NCBI GenBank assembly: GCA_943704495.1
Contig: CALSCR010003590.1
Coordinates: 1-21,631 of the forward strand
Direction: 5' to 3'
DNA from: Pigoraptor chileana
Lineage: Eukaryota > Opisthokonta > Filasterea
Length of the DNA: 21,631 nt
Positions 1 to 8,838 of the stretch are shown here, piece by piece. The translations under genes were made by a program, and so were the position numbers. The first letter of the stretch is position 1. Each line of letters opens with the position of its first letter. The notes under the pieces are model-generated. The model searched no databases and was not told the DNA's origin. It was given only the letters and a program-made list of their open reading frames with translations.

Positions 1-21
1 CCCCCCCCCCCCCCCCCCCCC
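1..21 (+). repeat. Poly-C run at window start
   Basis: Twenty-one C residues open the window. A pyrimidine-rich stretch with no AG until 120-121 follows. The run most likely lies in the intron before exon 122-403, and may mark a contig edge. Confidence 0.8.
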
Positions 22-121
22 AATCCACTCGTGGACTCTCATTCATTTTGTCCCTGCGTCCGCTTATACCCGCCTGATCCTTGTCCTACCCCACATTATG
101 ACACGGACTGCGCACCCACAG

Positions 122-2536
122 GCACCTACAGCATCCTGAACGGTACGAGCGCAAAGAGCGTCGCGTGCCTCGACTGCCCATTTGGGGCATTCTGCGACAA
201 GGGAGCGTCGATTCGGCCGCGTCCCTTCTACTACCTTCACTACAGTGCGGAGGATGTGGAGCCTATCAAATGTCCGTTTGGCTATTGCTGCGACAGCGTT
301 GCCTCGTGTGCCATATCGCCGTGCAAGAAGAACCGAACGGGGCTCGTGTGCTCCGGGTGCCCCGAGGGACAGTCGCTTTCTATGTTTTTCGGGTTTTGCA
401 TGGGTGAGTGAAATCTGCGGTGATGCTCCTGGGTCTTTGTGGGCTCTGCTGTTCTTGCTGTGCCTGTTGTATTGTATTCAAGAATGCATACAATGTACTG
501 AATGCAACCTGCATCCCCCCCCCCCCCCCCCCCCCTCTCTCTCTCGTCTTCACGACATCAGACACGTCGACCTGCAACGACGCCCCCACGTACTATGTGT
601 CAGTCTTTCTTGTCTGCTGCGTGATTGTCATCATTCTCTTTTTCGTGGCAACGGCGCGCTCTGGCATGTTCAAGACGATCACGCAGTTCGCCTACATTGC
701 CGAACTTGTCGTGACGGTGGGCACCGACACGCAGGGGGACATTGTGTATAGCATCAACAGCATTATTGCGTCGTCCTTTGGGCTGGACAGCGCGTCTTCC
801 AAAGACCTCTGCATACTCAAGGGAATGACCGCGGCGCAGCGGGTGGCCTTTGACTGGGTACCGCTTGTTATCCTGTTGGCTGTCGCCTTCGTCATTACCT
901 TGCTCCATCTGCTGTACAAATGGTACCGGCACTCCGTCAAGGTTGCGCAGGGACTGATTGAGAACAAGCCCTTTTCCGCGCGGGAGAAGGTGTGTGTGTA
1001 TGTGTGTGTGTGCCTGTGCGTACATGTGTGCATGGAACTCGCGCTCGTTGCATTGATATCCATTTCTGTGTCTTTCTCTGCAATTCAATCTTGGCTGAAA
1101 CTCGGTCGGTTGGATGTCTTATTGCTCCATTTCGAATAATTCTTTCATGCAGGTCAATCTTGGACCCCTCTTCACTGTCGTGCTATTTGTGTACGCCCCC
1201 GCCCTCAAGACAACGTTTCAGCTGCTGCAGTGTGTCGAGTTGGCCGGCGACCTGCGACTCTTGCGGGCTGCCAATGTCGTCTGTTACTCCGGTTGGCAGT
1301 ATGCCGTGTGGTGCTTGGTGCCCATTTTCTTCTCGCTCCCTGTTGCCCTCTTCTTCATTGCACGCCGCGACCCCAACAAAACGAGTCGTACAACGAGCAC
1401 TATGGTGCGCATCATCAGCGACGCGTATCGCCCGGCAATGGTGTATTGGGAGAGCATGCTTTTCTTCCGCCGATTCGTTCTCACTATCGCCGCCGTGTTT
1501 ATCGTAGATCCATTTTCTCGCGCCTTTGCGCTGTGGGCCCTCATTCTCGCCATCTTCATGTCGAACCTCGTGTGCCGTCCTTATGTGCGATCGCGCGATC
1601 ACTGGGCCGAGACGTTGCTACTACTCGATCTCGTCCTCGTCGCCACCATAGAACTGCGAAGTTCATTTATAATTTCGGAGGGAATCAACGAATCTCGCCT
1701 CGACAACTTTCAGTCCCGCTTCAACTCTGCACTCGCGTGGATGGAAGCAGTGATGCTCATGCTTGGCTCTGCGTGTATTGTTTTAACTGTGGGCCAGTGG
1801 ATCCACACTTATTTCGTCACGAAGCCGTTACACAGAAAGCTTTTCCGAAAATACTCGCTCAAGGTCGACGTCGAGGGAAAGGTTTTCCGCGAGGGATTCC
1901 AAACGCGTCACATGAGCCTCGGGCGATTCATTGGCGTGCCCCTATCAAAGATCGATGCGGCCATGCGCAAGATCACACACGGCGGCTCGCCAGTGAGGTA
2001 GGGTTTATTGGGACGGATGCTCTTTCGTAGTCCTTGTTGGTTGCTTTTCATTTTTTGTTGTTGTTTCATTTTGGGTTTGTTTTTATTTAGATTTTTTTGT
2101 TGTGACTAATGATACAATAAGTGCTGTTAGCGCTTTATAGGAGACTGTCTCGCTGCCAGGCCATTCTCTTATCATCAAGAAATGCTGCCGTCCTTTCTTT
2201 TCTCTTTTGTGGAGCCTGTGGAGACCATGGGCACAGCGCCGAAGGCACTGACTTTAATCCTACTCTTTTGTGGAGCCCGAATGAACATATGTATATATAA
2301 GAATGTATCACTAACCAACAACCTATCCTTTGCACATTTCTTATTTTCGTCTGCGTGCATGGACGTGCAGTGGCGTGGACCCAGACAGCGGGTCCGAGTA
2401 TGACAGTGACGGCAATTTCAGCATCGCTCCTTCCACCACGGAATCGCCTGCGAGCTCCAGGGCATATGATTTCATAACTAGTCCCATTCAGGAGGAGTTG
2501 GTGGATTTTGGCACACCGCGAAGCACACTCACCTGA
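122..2536 (+). CDS. Multi-pass membrane protein with Cys-rich ectodomain (5' partial)
   Basis: Four visible exons: 122-403, 562-989, 1153-1997 and 2371-2536, with donors GTGAGT, GTGTGT and GTAGGG and AG acceptors. All phases join and give about 572 residues ending in TGA. The first exon is Cys-rich (motifs such as GTYSILNGTS, CLDCPFGAFC and CPFGYCC), resembling GCC2/GCC3 or EGF-like ectodomains. The next exons hold about seven hydrophobic helices, for example around YVSVFLVCCVIVIILFF and VPLVILLAVAFVITLL. The last exon encodes a short Ser/Asp/Glu-rich tail, probably cytoplasmic. This order (Cys-rich ectodomain, helices, polar tail) is seen in TRP-like and other orphan protist membrane proteins. 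I cannot name the family or ligand. The exon start at 122 is inferred: positions 22-119 contain no AG, are pyrimidine-rich and follow a poly-C run, as expected upstream of an acceptor. The gene continues upstream of the window. It is convergent with the MYND gene. Confidence 0.75.
515..535 (+). repeat. Poly-C run in the polypyrimidine tract of an intron
   Basis: Twenty-one C residues followed by (CT)n, 26 bases before the acceptor at 560-561 of the membrane-protein gene. It probably serves as the polypyrimidine tract. Confidence 0.85.
990..1033 (+). repeat. GT-rich repeat starting at a splice donor
   Basis: The intron 990-1152 opens directly with GTGTGTGTGTATGTGTGTGT. The donor is therefore the first unit of a GT microsatellite, and alternative GT dinucleotides lie every two bases. 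Confidence 0.8.
2217..2262 (+). mobile_element. 48-bp intronic element, copy 1
   Basis: It starts TGTGGAG, contains CATGGGCACAGCGCC and ends AATCCTA. It is flanked by a perfect 15-bp direct repeat, CTCTTTTGTGGAGCC, at 2202-2216 and 2263-2277. This is what a target-site duplication looks like. It lies in the last intron of the membrane-protein gene, in the same orientation as the gene. The family is unknown. Confidence 0.75.
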
Positions 2537-3162
2537 TGCCCTACCTGGGATCGCCATCGGTAGTGTCTGTTGCCTGTGCTATGTATTTGTTAGCAATTAC
2601 ATGTGGGTCGTATTACTGTGCCATGTTTGCTGTATACCAACTTAGTTTCTTGTCTTTTCTGCCACATACTCCGTTATGCGCGTCCCGCGAAATCGTTTTC
2701 AATTGTGTTTTTTTGTCTTGTAATTGTTGTGCGTTGCGTGCGCATTGCCTCTGTGCTTTCACTTACCGATTCCCTCTGGAAAAAACGAACCAGAGATGAA
2801 TCTTCATGTGCTTCACTTTGCACCAAAAGTTCTCCAAAACTCCATCGCCGATGTGCACGTTTGAAAGAGATCAGAGTGTGCCGCAATAATGAAGCACACA
2901 CTCATACCTCGTCTGCAAAACATTCTGTATTCTAGACATGCGTACGCTTGAGAGACAATGTCGTGCTGTATGTGACGTCACTGATGGACGCCACGCGAAT
3001 GACAACAATTATTACCAAACCCTTGTGGTATATGCAAAGTTACAACCACAACAACAACAGCAACAACAGCAACAACAGCAACACAGCAACACGCCTTCAC
3101 TGCAAGAAGGGATGCACGCTACAACACATTCCAACCTCCCCCGCCACCCCCGCAGCAGCAAA
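2537..3162. other. Spacer between two convergent genes
   Basis: 3' flanks of the membrane-protein and MYND genes. It holds T-rich stretches and the CAA/CAG repeat; I see no further gene. Confidence 0.7.
3044..3094 (+). repeat. CAA/CAG trinucleotide repeat in spacer
   Basis: An interrupted CAA/CAG array downstream of both convergent genes. No conserved reading frame surrounds it, so it is not taken as coding. Confidence 0.8.
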
Positions 3163-5958
3163 TTATTCTTCGCGTGGATGGCAACGTGTGCGGTGTGTTT
3201 GCCAGTGATCAGACTGACAGCCCCTTGAGCAGTATCGAACCGCTGCACATCCGGCGCACTTTCGCAACACAACGCCACTGGCGCCACACTGCTCACACGC
3301 ACGCTCTTTGCCGAGGACTGAAGGGACTACTAAGCCTTCCTTCTCCTTCGCCACACACTCGGCCTGCAATGCGTCCACACACGGGCCATGCATATGGCTT
3401 TGCGAGGGGGAGTCCGAGTTTGTACCAGACGATTCTGAATTTTCACGCAGGCGTTGCTTTGCTGGCGTCGATTCCGATCGTTCCTCTCCCCGGGCTTTAG
3501 GCGTGGCCAAGACGAAAGAGGTGAGGCTCGTAATGCAAAAGCTGGCGCTACTCGCATCATGGTCTTCGACCATGGATTCGTTGGCCATCAGGACGTGCCA
3601 CCCACACGGACACGACGCGCACCTTGACTCTGTAAAACATCTCCCCTCTTTGTTGCACTCGCCACAGTAAACCGCTGCGAGTATCCGATTTCGGTTGCGA
3701 CTTATCAGCATCGACACATCCATTTCGCCAAATCCGTGCGCATGCAATGAGCGCAGCTCCCACTTTGATTGCGCCGATACGCCCGCCTGGCAGCGGTCGC
3801 ACTGGCACTTGACGCCCATTGTTTGAAGGCGACACATGCACCATATGGTCATGAAGTCTACTTCTCCGCGTGGCTCCGTGGGCATGCCGTCCATTGGGAC
3901 GTTTTTGAAGGCGAGGGTTGAGAGGATGGTGAAAGTGTTGTTGAGGTCGTCGGGGAATTCGCTGTCGATCTCGGGCGGATGCAACGTAGGCGTGGACACA
4001 GTCATAATGTCGCTGAGAGGGCGCGAGATGCCGAGAAACCCTCCCGAAGTGGAAATCACATCAACGAGAAACTGGGCGACAAGCACTCCCGCTTCGGGGT
4101 CCCGTGACATAAAAGTGGCTGCAAGGTGACGCAATGCGATTCGAATGAGTCTGCACGTGTTGAGTGGGTTCTCCAGGTCTTTGCGCGAAATAATGCGTTG
4201 GTCGGCACGAATTGTTGCGGCGAGGGCACGATAGCACGTGTAAGCAATTAAGCACCCGTTCGAGACAAGAGATGGCCAATCTGATCCCACTTGCGCTTGG
4301 TCGTCCTCCATCGACAACTTTTTGCCGTGAAATGCCGTGTTGGCGGCATGTGCATTCGTGACTTTTGCTGAATACTGAAACTTAAAGGCGCGCTCTCTCG
4401 CCTCGTATTCGCGCAATGGGTCGCCCGCGAGCGTTGACAGGCGGGCACAGAGACCACTTCCCAGCCCAAGTGTCAGCAGTTCAGCCTCTGCAGGTGCAAA
4501 TGTACCCCGCTGTATGGAATGGGGGTCGGTCACCGTCGTCGTCGTCGTCGCCGTCGTCGTCGTTGTTGTTGTTGTTGTTGGGATTGGCTGTTTGCGGGTG
4601 GCGCCGACGGAGCCCTTCCGTTTGCCTGGCTTTGCCTCCACAGGCGCGACCTCAACGGTCGAGTTCAATCGCACCAATTCGGAGATGACGCAGCAGGCGG
4701 CCTCAAACGACTTCAACAGAAACCACGACAGAGGGCTCGCACGTGACGCTACGGCAATGCACTTTGCCGCCTCTGTAACAATGGGCGCCAGCCGGTGCTT
4801 GTGGTTTGACACGACGCCCCCCACGCGCACGAGGAAGGATGCTGCGTTGCTCTCCACACACAATCTCCCCGCACACATCTCAACAAACGCACGCCTCACT
4901 TCACACACACAATTGCTGCGACAGCACAGATCCGCCGCGCATCTCTTCTTGTCAAGCACGCGGCGCAGCGTGCGAAAAAACGCCTCGGCATCACCACCAT
5001 CCGACTCGATCCAGGCCTTTCCGTCAGACCACGCGACTATCCGAACCAAGTCGGCCGCAACGGAGTACTTGCCCCTGCGCGGCACGGATTCACCAATCGC
5101 TGTTGCAGTTGGCGTCATTTGCTGTTGGCTGGCGACGAGCAGTGACCCAAGCGCCGCAGTCGCCCGCATGTGGGCCCGCTCGAGTGATGATCGAAAGCGC
5201 GCCCCCTTGCCGGCCGCCAGGGTGACTTTCGCCTTGGCCGACGCGCGATCAATCGCAATCCAGGGCCAAGATAGCTCTCCCGTGACAGTAACGCCGACTG
5301 CCCTGATGATCCGGAGTGCCAATGCGTCGGGGATGGGGCGCACTCCGTCAATTGCCGTGCTCATGGAAAGCATGCTCTCAATCCCCGCACTGAGCCTCTC
5401 GACTCCGTTCCCGATGCCCCCTCCGCCACCAACTTCAACGACCGCACACGTAGCAATGGCGCTGAGTGGGCGGAAGTCGCTGTTAACGCAGCGGAAAAAT
5501 TGCAGATGGAGTACGGCGTCCTCTTCGAGCCTCTCTCGCACGTTTTCAGAAGCAAAATCAGGGTAACGAAGCACGTGAAAGCAAGACATCAAATCGCACA
5601 ACGCCCTCGCCTGCGTGGAGCAGTTCATTGAGATAACAACAGCATACAGCTGCAGCCATACAGGATCCCACATGCTCGTCTCCACAACGCCATCGTAGTC
5701 CTGGTCGTCGACCTCGCCAGTGATGGCAGCCACCGCCGCAGATATTTGCTCACGCATGCGGCAGTCCGTCTCATCCAAAGCGCGCGTCCATTCTGTCACG
5801 CTCCCTTCGGCGGGCTCGCTTCTTATGACTTGCAGCTGGGTATACGTTATGATGCTCAGCCGCAGGACTTCCGTCAGCTCCCTCTTTGGCAGATAAGGGA
5901 GCCGATCCGGTTCATGCAGGGGAATTTCGAAAGGATCTTCAAAAAGATTCCGCGCCAT
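3163..5958 (-). CDS. Large intronless MYND zinc-finger protein
   Basis: A single 931-codon reading frame, ATG at 5958-5956 and TAA at 3165-3163. The C-terminus carries a complete MYND finger: Cys888, 891, 901, 904, 910 and 914, His922 and Cys926, with the typical RYCSRGCQ core. MYND fingers bind zinc and proline-rich partner peptides, often in chromatin or signalling proteins. About 170 residues before the finger lies another Cys cluster (CQCDRC, then CGEC and CASC-PC pairs) that resembles the post-SET part of SMYD-type proteins. I see no SET signature such as NHSC, so methyltransferase activity is not supported. The middle holds a poly-Thr stretch encoded by a trinucleotide repeat near 4533-4580. 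The rest is helix-rich with no domain I recognise. Lack of introns is odd here, since six of the eight genes in the window are split. It is divergent from the sterol oxidase gene. Confidence 0.85.
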   Translation of the reverse strand: MARNLFEDPFEIPLHEPDRLPYLPKRELTEVLRLSIITYTQLQVIRSEPAEGSVTEWTRALDETDCRMREQISAAVAAITGEVDDQDYDGVVETSMWDPVWLQLYAVVISMNCSTQARALCDLMSCFHVLRYPDFASENVRERLEEDAVLHLQFFRCVNSDFRPLSAIATCAVVEVGGGGGIGNGVERLSAGIESMLSMSTAIDGVRPIPDALALRIIRAVGVTVTGELSWPWIAIDRASAKAKVTLAAGKGARFRSSLERAHMRATAALGSLLVASQQQMTPTATAIGESVPRRGKYSVAADLVRIVAWSDGKAWIESDGGDAEAFFRTLRRVLDKKRCAADLCCRSNCVCEVRRAFVEMCAGRLCVESNAASFLVRVGGVVSNHKHRLAPIVTEAAKCIAVASRASPLSWFLLKSFEAACCVISELVRLNSTVEVAPVEAKPGKRKGSVGATRKQPIPTTTTTTTTTATTTTTVTDPHSIQRGTFAPAEAELLTLGLGSGLCARLSTLAGDPLREYEARERAFKFQYSAKVTNAHAANTAFHGKKLSMEDDQAQVGSDWPSLVSNGCLIAYTCYRALAATIRADQRIISRKDLENPLNTCRLIRIALRHLAATFMSRDPEAGVLVAQFLVDVISTSGGFLGISRPLSDIMTVSTPTLHPPEIDSEFPDDLNNTFTILSTLAFKNVPMDGMPTEPRGEVDFMTIWCMCRLQTMGVKCQCDRCQAGVSAQSKWELRSLHAHGFGEMDVSMLISRNRNRILAAVYCGECNKEGRCFTESRCASCPCGWHVLMANESMVEDHDASSASFCITSLTSFVLATPKARGEERSESTPAKQRLRENSESSGTNSDSPSQSHMHGPCVDALQAECVAKEKEGLVVPSVLGKERACEQCGASGVVLRKCAGCAAVRYCSRGCQSDHWQTHRTRCHPREE
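4533..4580 (-). repeat. Trinucleotide repeat coding for poly-Thr in the MYND protein
   Basis: CGT and GTT units on the plus strand read as ACG and AAC/ACA-type codons on the minus strand, giving the Thr-rich tract after KQPIP. The frame is kept through the repeat, so it is a length-variable part of the protein. Confidence 0.85.
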
Positions 5959-6511
5959 CTTTTTGAAGAAGAGAAACTATTTTTTTGCGGCAAAAACACT
6001 GATAAACGGGCATGCACAATATTATTAACTGAGATTTGAGGGCAAAATAAATGCAGTTGTCGCAACACCCAACCGACTTCATTTTGTGCATGCCGCAAAC
6101 GACAACAAAGAAGCTCATCTTTCACAGGACGCTGTGCAGCAAAGAACATGCGGGCTTCTATCCTACAGTTTGGCTGTGGGCACGTCATCGAGCGGACGTG
6201 CAATCCATATGCTTAATATGACTTTATATAAAGAAGATCAACGGCATCGGCTGGACCGGCTGTCCCAGAGTTGCCTACAGGCGATTTCTCGCATAGTTTG
6301 CGTGCCACTTCAGCGGGCACGTGATCAAAAGTACGCGGCTACCGCCGGAACGGCCGGCCGCGGCTTCAAAGCTTAAGTCTTTTTGCTTTTTCCGTTGAGG
6401 TATTATACCAGCTGAAAGCCGCTACATACAAGAGGTTGTTGGTTAACCGACCGACCGTGCCAATCGGGTGCCAAATCGGGGTCTGCGGTGCCTAATCGCA
6501 CGTCAACGAGG
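5959..6511. promoter_or_regulatory. Divergent promoter region, MYND and sterol oxidase genes
   Basis: A 553-bp spacer between two gene starts facing apart. It contains the palindromic TATA-like TTTATATAAA at 6223-6232, about 280 bases from either ATG, and a GC-rich block with CGGCCGGCCG near 6352-6361. That it serves both genes is inferred from the layout. Confidence 0.45.
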
Positions 6512-8138
6512 ATGCTATCCTTGTTCCGCTTCCAGGACACGTGGGATCGCTGGCGACTCGAGTCGTCGGACTTTCAACTCTATGGGGCGTGCTCATTTGC
6601 CGTGATATTGTAAGCACTTTATATTGAACGCACTTGTTGTTGTAAACGTTGTAAGCACTTTAGTTGTACGCACTTGATTATATTGTCAGCACTTGACCGT
6701 ATTTCAATGGGAACTGTTGCGACCGTCGACTGAGGGTGCCGGCGATGAATTTGATCCATTGGCCAACCAGATCTTGGACTGTTTGTCTGCTGCAATGCCT
6801 TTAATTCTGGGGTCATCCGGGAACTGAAACATCTTTTCGCCGACGTCAAATGCACTTTGCAGTGGAACATGGGCAATTGGCGTAATACCGTACACAATTC
6901 TCGATGAGATGGACTTTGCTTTCGTCAGAAAGGTAAGCATGCAACTTTCAGGCACTGATCCAGATGGATGCACGACGTTGTTTAAACTGTGTATGTGCAA
7001 ACTTTTGTGCGTATTCTACGCTGTGCTCCCATCTCTGAGTGCCGATGAATGACGGTTGACAAATTTGATCATCTTGTTGTAACAAACCCACATACTATTG
7101 TGGTTCTTTCTTTGCAATATCCTGTGGAATGCATGGGCACAGCGCCTATGACACTGACTTGAATCCTACACCTTTGCAATATCCACTCTGTTTAGTACAA
7201 GATTGCGAATACGCCACCCACGCGTGCACTCAAACTGCTTGCCGCAAAGATGGTCGCCATCAACTTTTCCTGTCTCATCCTTCCATTGACACTCATTTCT
7301 TATCCGGCACTTGTAAGTAAAACTTCTATTATCAACCCAAAACATTGGAAGTGTGGCTCTGTTCACTAGTGACTGGCAAATGATTCATTCTTATTTCTGT
7401 AAATGGTGGTGATGGGCTCTGATTTTGTTGGGTTTTATTTCCCGTTCTCTCTGTCCAACAGAAAAGCCTGTTGGCTGTGGAAGAACTTCCTTCCTTGGCA
7501 ACCATACTCTGGCAGCTTGCCGTTTTCTTTGTTACGGACGACATTTGGTTCTATGCATACCATCGCTTCCTTCACACCCGGCCGTCTCTTTACAAAGCCT
7601 ATCACAAGGTGAGATGCATATAATTCTGTGTGGCATCCTCTGCCGCCTTCATCATCACCATCGTGTTTTTGTGTTGACATTGGAAGTTCCCTTTGAGGTA
7701 GCAAGTTGATGTATTCGTGTGCTCCCTAATAGTGCTGCCAAATCGGCATCTCACAACTGTAATATATCGCCGCCGGTTCTGACTGATTTTCAGCCGCACC
7801 ACGTGTTCACGGCGCCCTTTGCAATGGTGTCCCACGCAACGCATCCTGCCGAAATGTCACTTCAAATGCTGGGATCCATTCCGGGCATTCTTCTTGTGCG
7901 GCCGCATCTTGTGACGTTCTGGGCGTGGTTGTTTGTCCGCCAGCTGACGGGGATAGAGGATCACACGGGGTATGCATTCCCATTCTCGCTCTCACACCTC
8001 ATCCCAACGATCGGTGGATCAGAATTCCACTTTGACCACCACAACAAGAATGTTGGAAATTATGCCTCGTTGTTTCCTGTGCTCGATGACGTGTTTGGAA
8101 CGCGGATCCCTGCTTCAAACCGACAACCGAAAAAATAG
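6512..8138 (+). CDS. C-4 sterol methyl oxidase-like (fatty acid hydroxylase superfamily)
   Basis: Five exons: 6512-6609, 6863-6932, 7196-7312, 7462-7608 and 7794-8138. Donors are GTAAGC, GTAAGC, GTAAGT and GTGAGA; all phases join into 258 residues ending in TAG. The three di-iron histidine boxes are present: HRFLH (129-133), HKPHH (143-147) and HFDHH (223-227). HKPHH is completed across the last splice. The YKIA motif opening exon 3, the APF...HPAE stretch after box 2 and EDHTGY are typical of ERG25/SMO enzymes, which oxidise the C-4 methyl of sterol precursors in the ER. Four hydrophobic segments fit an ER membrane protein. A 25-hydroxylase-like role is less likely, because the segment after box 2 matches SMO. 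The 5' half rests on splice reconstruction, with exon 2 the least certain. Intron 2 (6933-7195) holds a copy of the 48-bp element. Confidence 0.87.
6608..6690 (+). repeat. Tandem duplication containing the first splice donor of the sterol oxidase gene
   Basis: TTGTAAGCACTTTA occurs at 6608-6621 and again near 6649-6662. Each is followed by a similar stretch ending ACGCACTTG. A third, partial unit (TTGTCAGCACTTG) follows. The intron therefore contains a second copy of its own 5' splice site. Confidence 0.7.
7123..7170 (+). mobile_element. 48-bp intronic element, copy 2
   Basis: It starts TGTGGAA and ends CCTACA. It differs from copy 3 at only about three positions out of 48, all next to the 5' end. 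The flanks share CTTTGCAATATCC (7110-7122 and 7172-7184), a 13-bp target-site duplication. It sits in intron 2 of the sterol oxidase gene, in gene orientation. The downstream repeat ends ten bases before the acceptor AG. Confidence 0.78.
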
Positions 8139-8188
8139 CCACTTTTTGTCCTTCTCCCGTATTTTGTCTCTCAAGCGAGAGGTCGATA

Positions 8189-8194
8189 AATAAA
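8189..8194 (+). terminator. Polyadenylation signal of the sterol oxidase gene
   Basis: AATAAA lies about 50 bases after the TAG at 8136-8138, a usual position for the 3'-end signal. Confidence 0.5.
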
Positions 8195-8838
8195 CAAGCG
8201 AGATCTCGCAAATATCTTAGGCCACACTGTCTTTTTTGTGCTTTTTTGGAGGGGGAAATTAAAATTTATTTTGTCTATTGGGAATGTATTGAAATTGTGT
8301 TTATTTCTGATGCATGTGCCCATGCCGAGCCCTTTGGCTTGCACGCCCAACAATGGCTGGGCGCTTTATTACAAGTGCGCTTGAGTATAGACAATGTATT
8401 GGACTTGCGTTTATTTGTGTGCAGTTTCTCTTTTGTTCAGGTCAGCTGTTCCCTCTCCTCTCTCTCTCTTTCTCTCTCTTCTCTTTTCCATCATGTGTGC
8501 ATAATCTTCCCACACACGCACACGCACACGCACATACACACATACATACGTTCCCACACGCGCACACACATTACACACAGAGGTGCCACATTGGTGCGTA
8601 GTGCGCACTTCATTGCTTTGGGCATTGTGGGGATCTTATTCGCCGATACACTTGGTGTCGTCTTACACACCTACATCAAGTGTTGCGTAATCATCTACAT
8701 AGGCTGGCGCTTGTTCGGTGTCAGTCGCGAAGAGTGCATATTGGTCGTCTTATTGCGGCATTTTTAGTTCTTTTGAACAGTTTGCTCAACACACTTTGCA
8801 TTTTGTAGTGCCGGCGTCGGCCGTGAAATCGAGCAATC
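8195..8838. other. Spacer upstream of SEC61
   Basis: Holds an imperfect duplicate pair (AATGTATTG...GTTTATTT at about 8286-8309 and 8393-8416), the CT/CA repeats and presumably the SEC61 promoter. No TATA box stands out and no gene is seen. Confidence 0.5.
8451..8580 (+). repeat. CT tract followed by CA-rich repeat
   Basis: (CT)n-rich sequence to about 8486, then interrupted CA/CACG/CATA repeats to 8580. It lies in the spacer between the sterol oxidase and SEC61 genes; no gene is seen in it. Confidence 0.8.

Noticed and set aside
3163-3700. SET methyltransferase domain in the MYND protein
   Set aside because: Only a post-SET-like Cys pattern is seen; no NHSC or equivalent core motif is visible.
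4514-5566. A 350-codon plus-strand frame
   Set aside because: It lies entirely antisense to the MYND gene, is rich in Arg/Ser/Thr and Pro from mirrored GC-rich codons, and has no recognisable domain.
6704-7000. Minus-strand frame of 98 codons that looked protein-like
   Set aside because: It overlaps antisense to exon 2 of the sterol oxidase gene, whose splice phases fit the plus-strand reading; no family match.
7123-7170. The 48-bp element as a tRNA-derived SINE
   Set aside because: TTGAATCC resembles the end of a B box and GGGCACAGCG loosely an A box, but the spacing is too short and no tail exists. Not enough to claim it.
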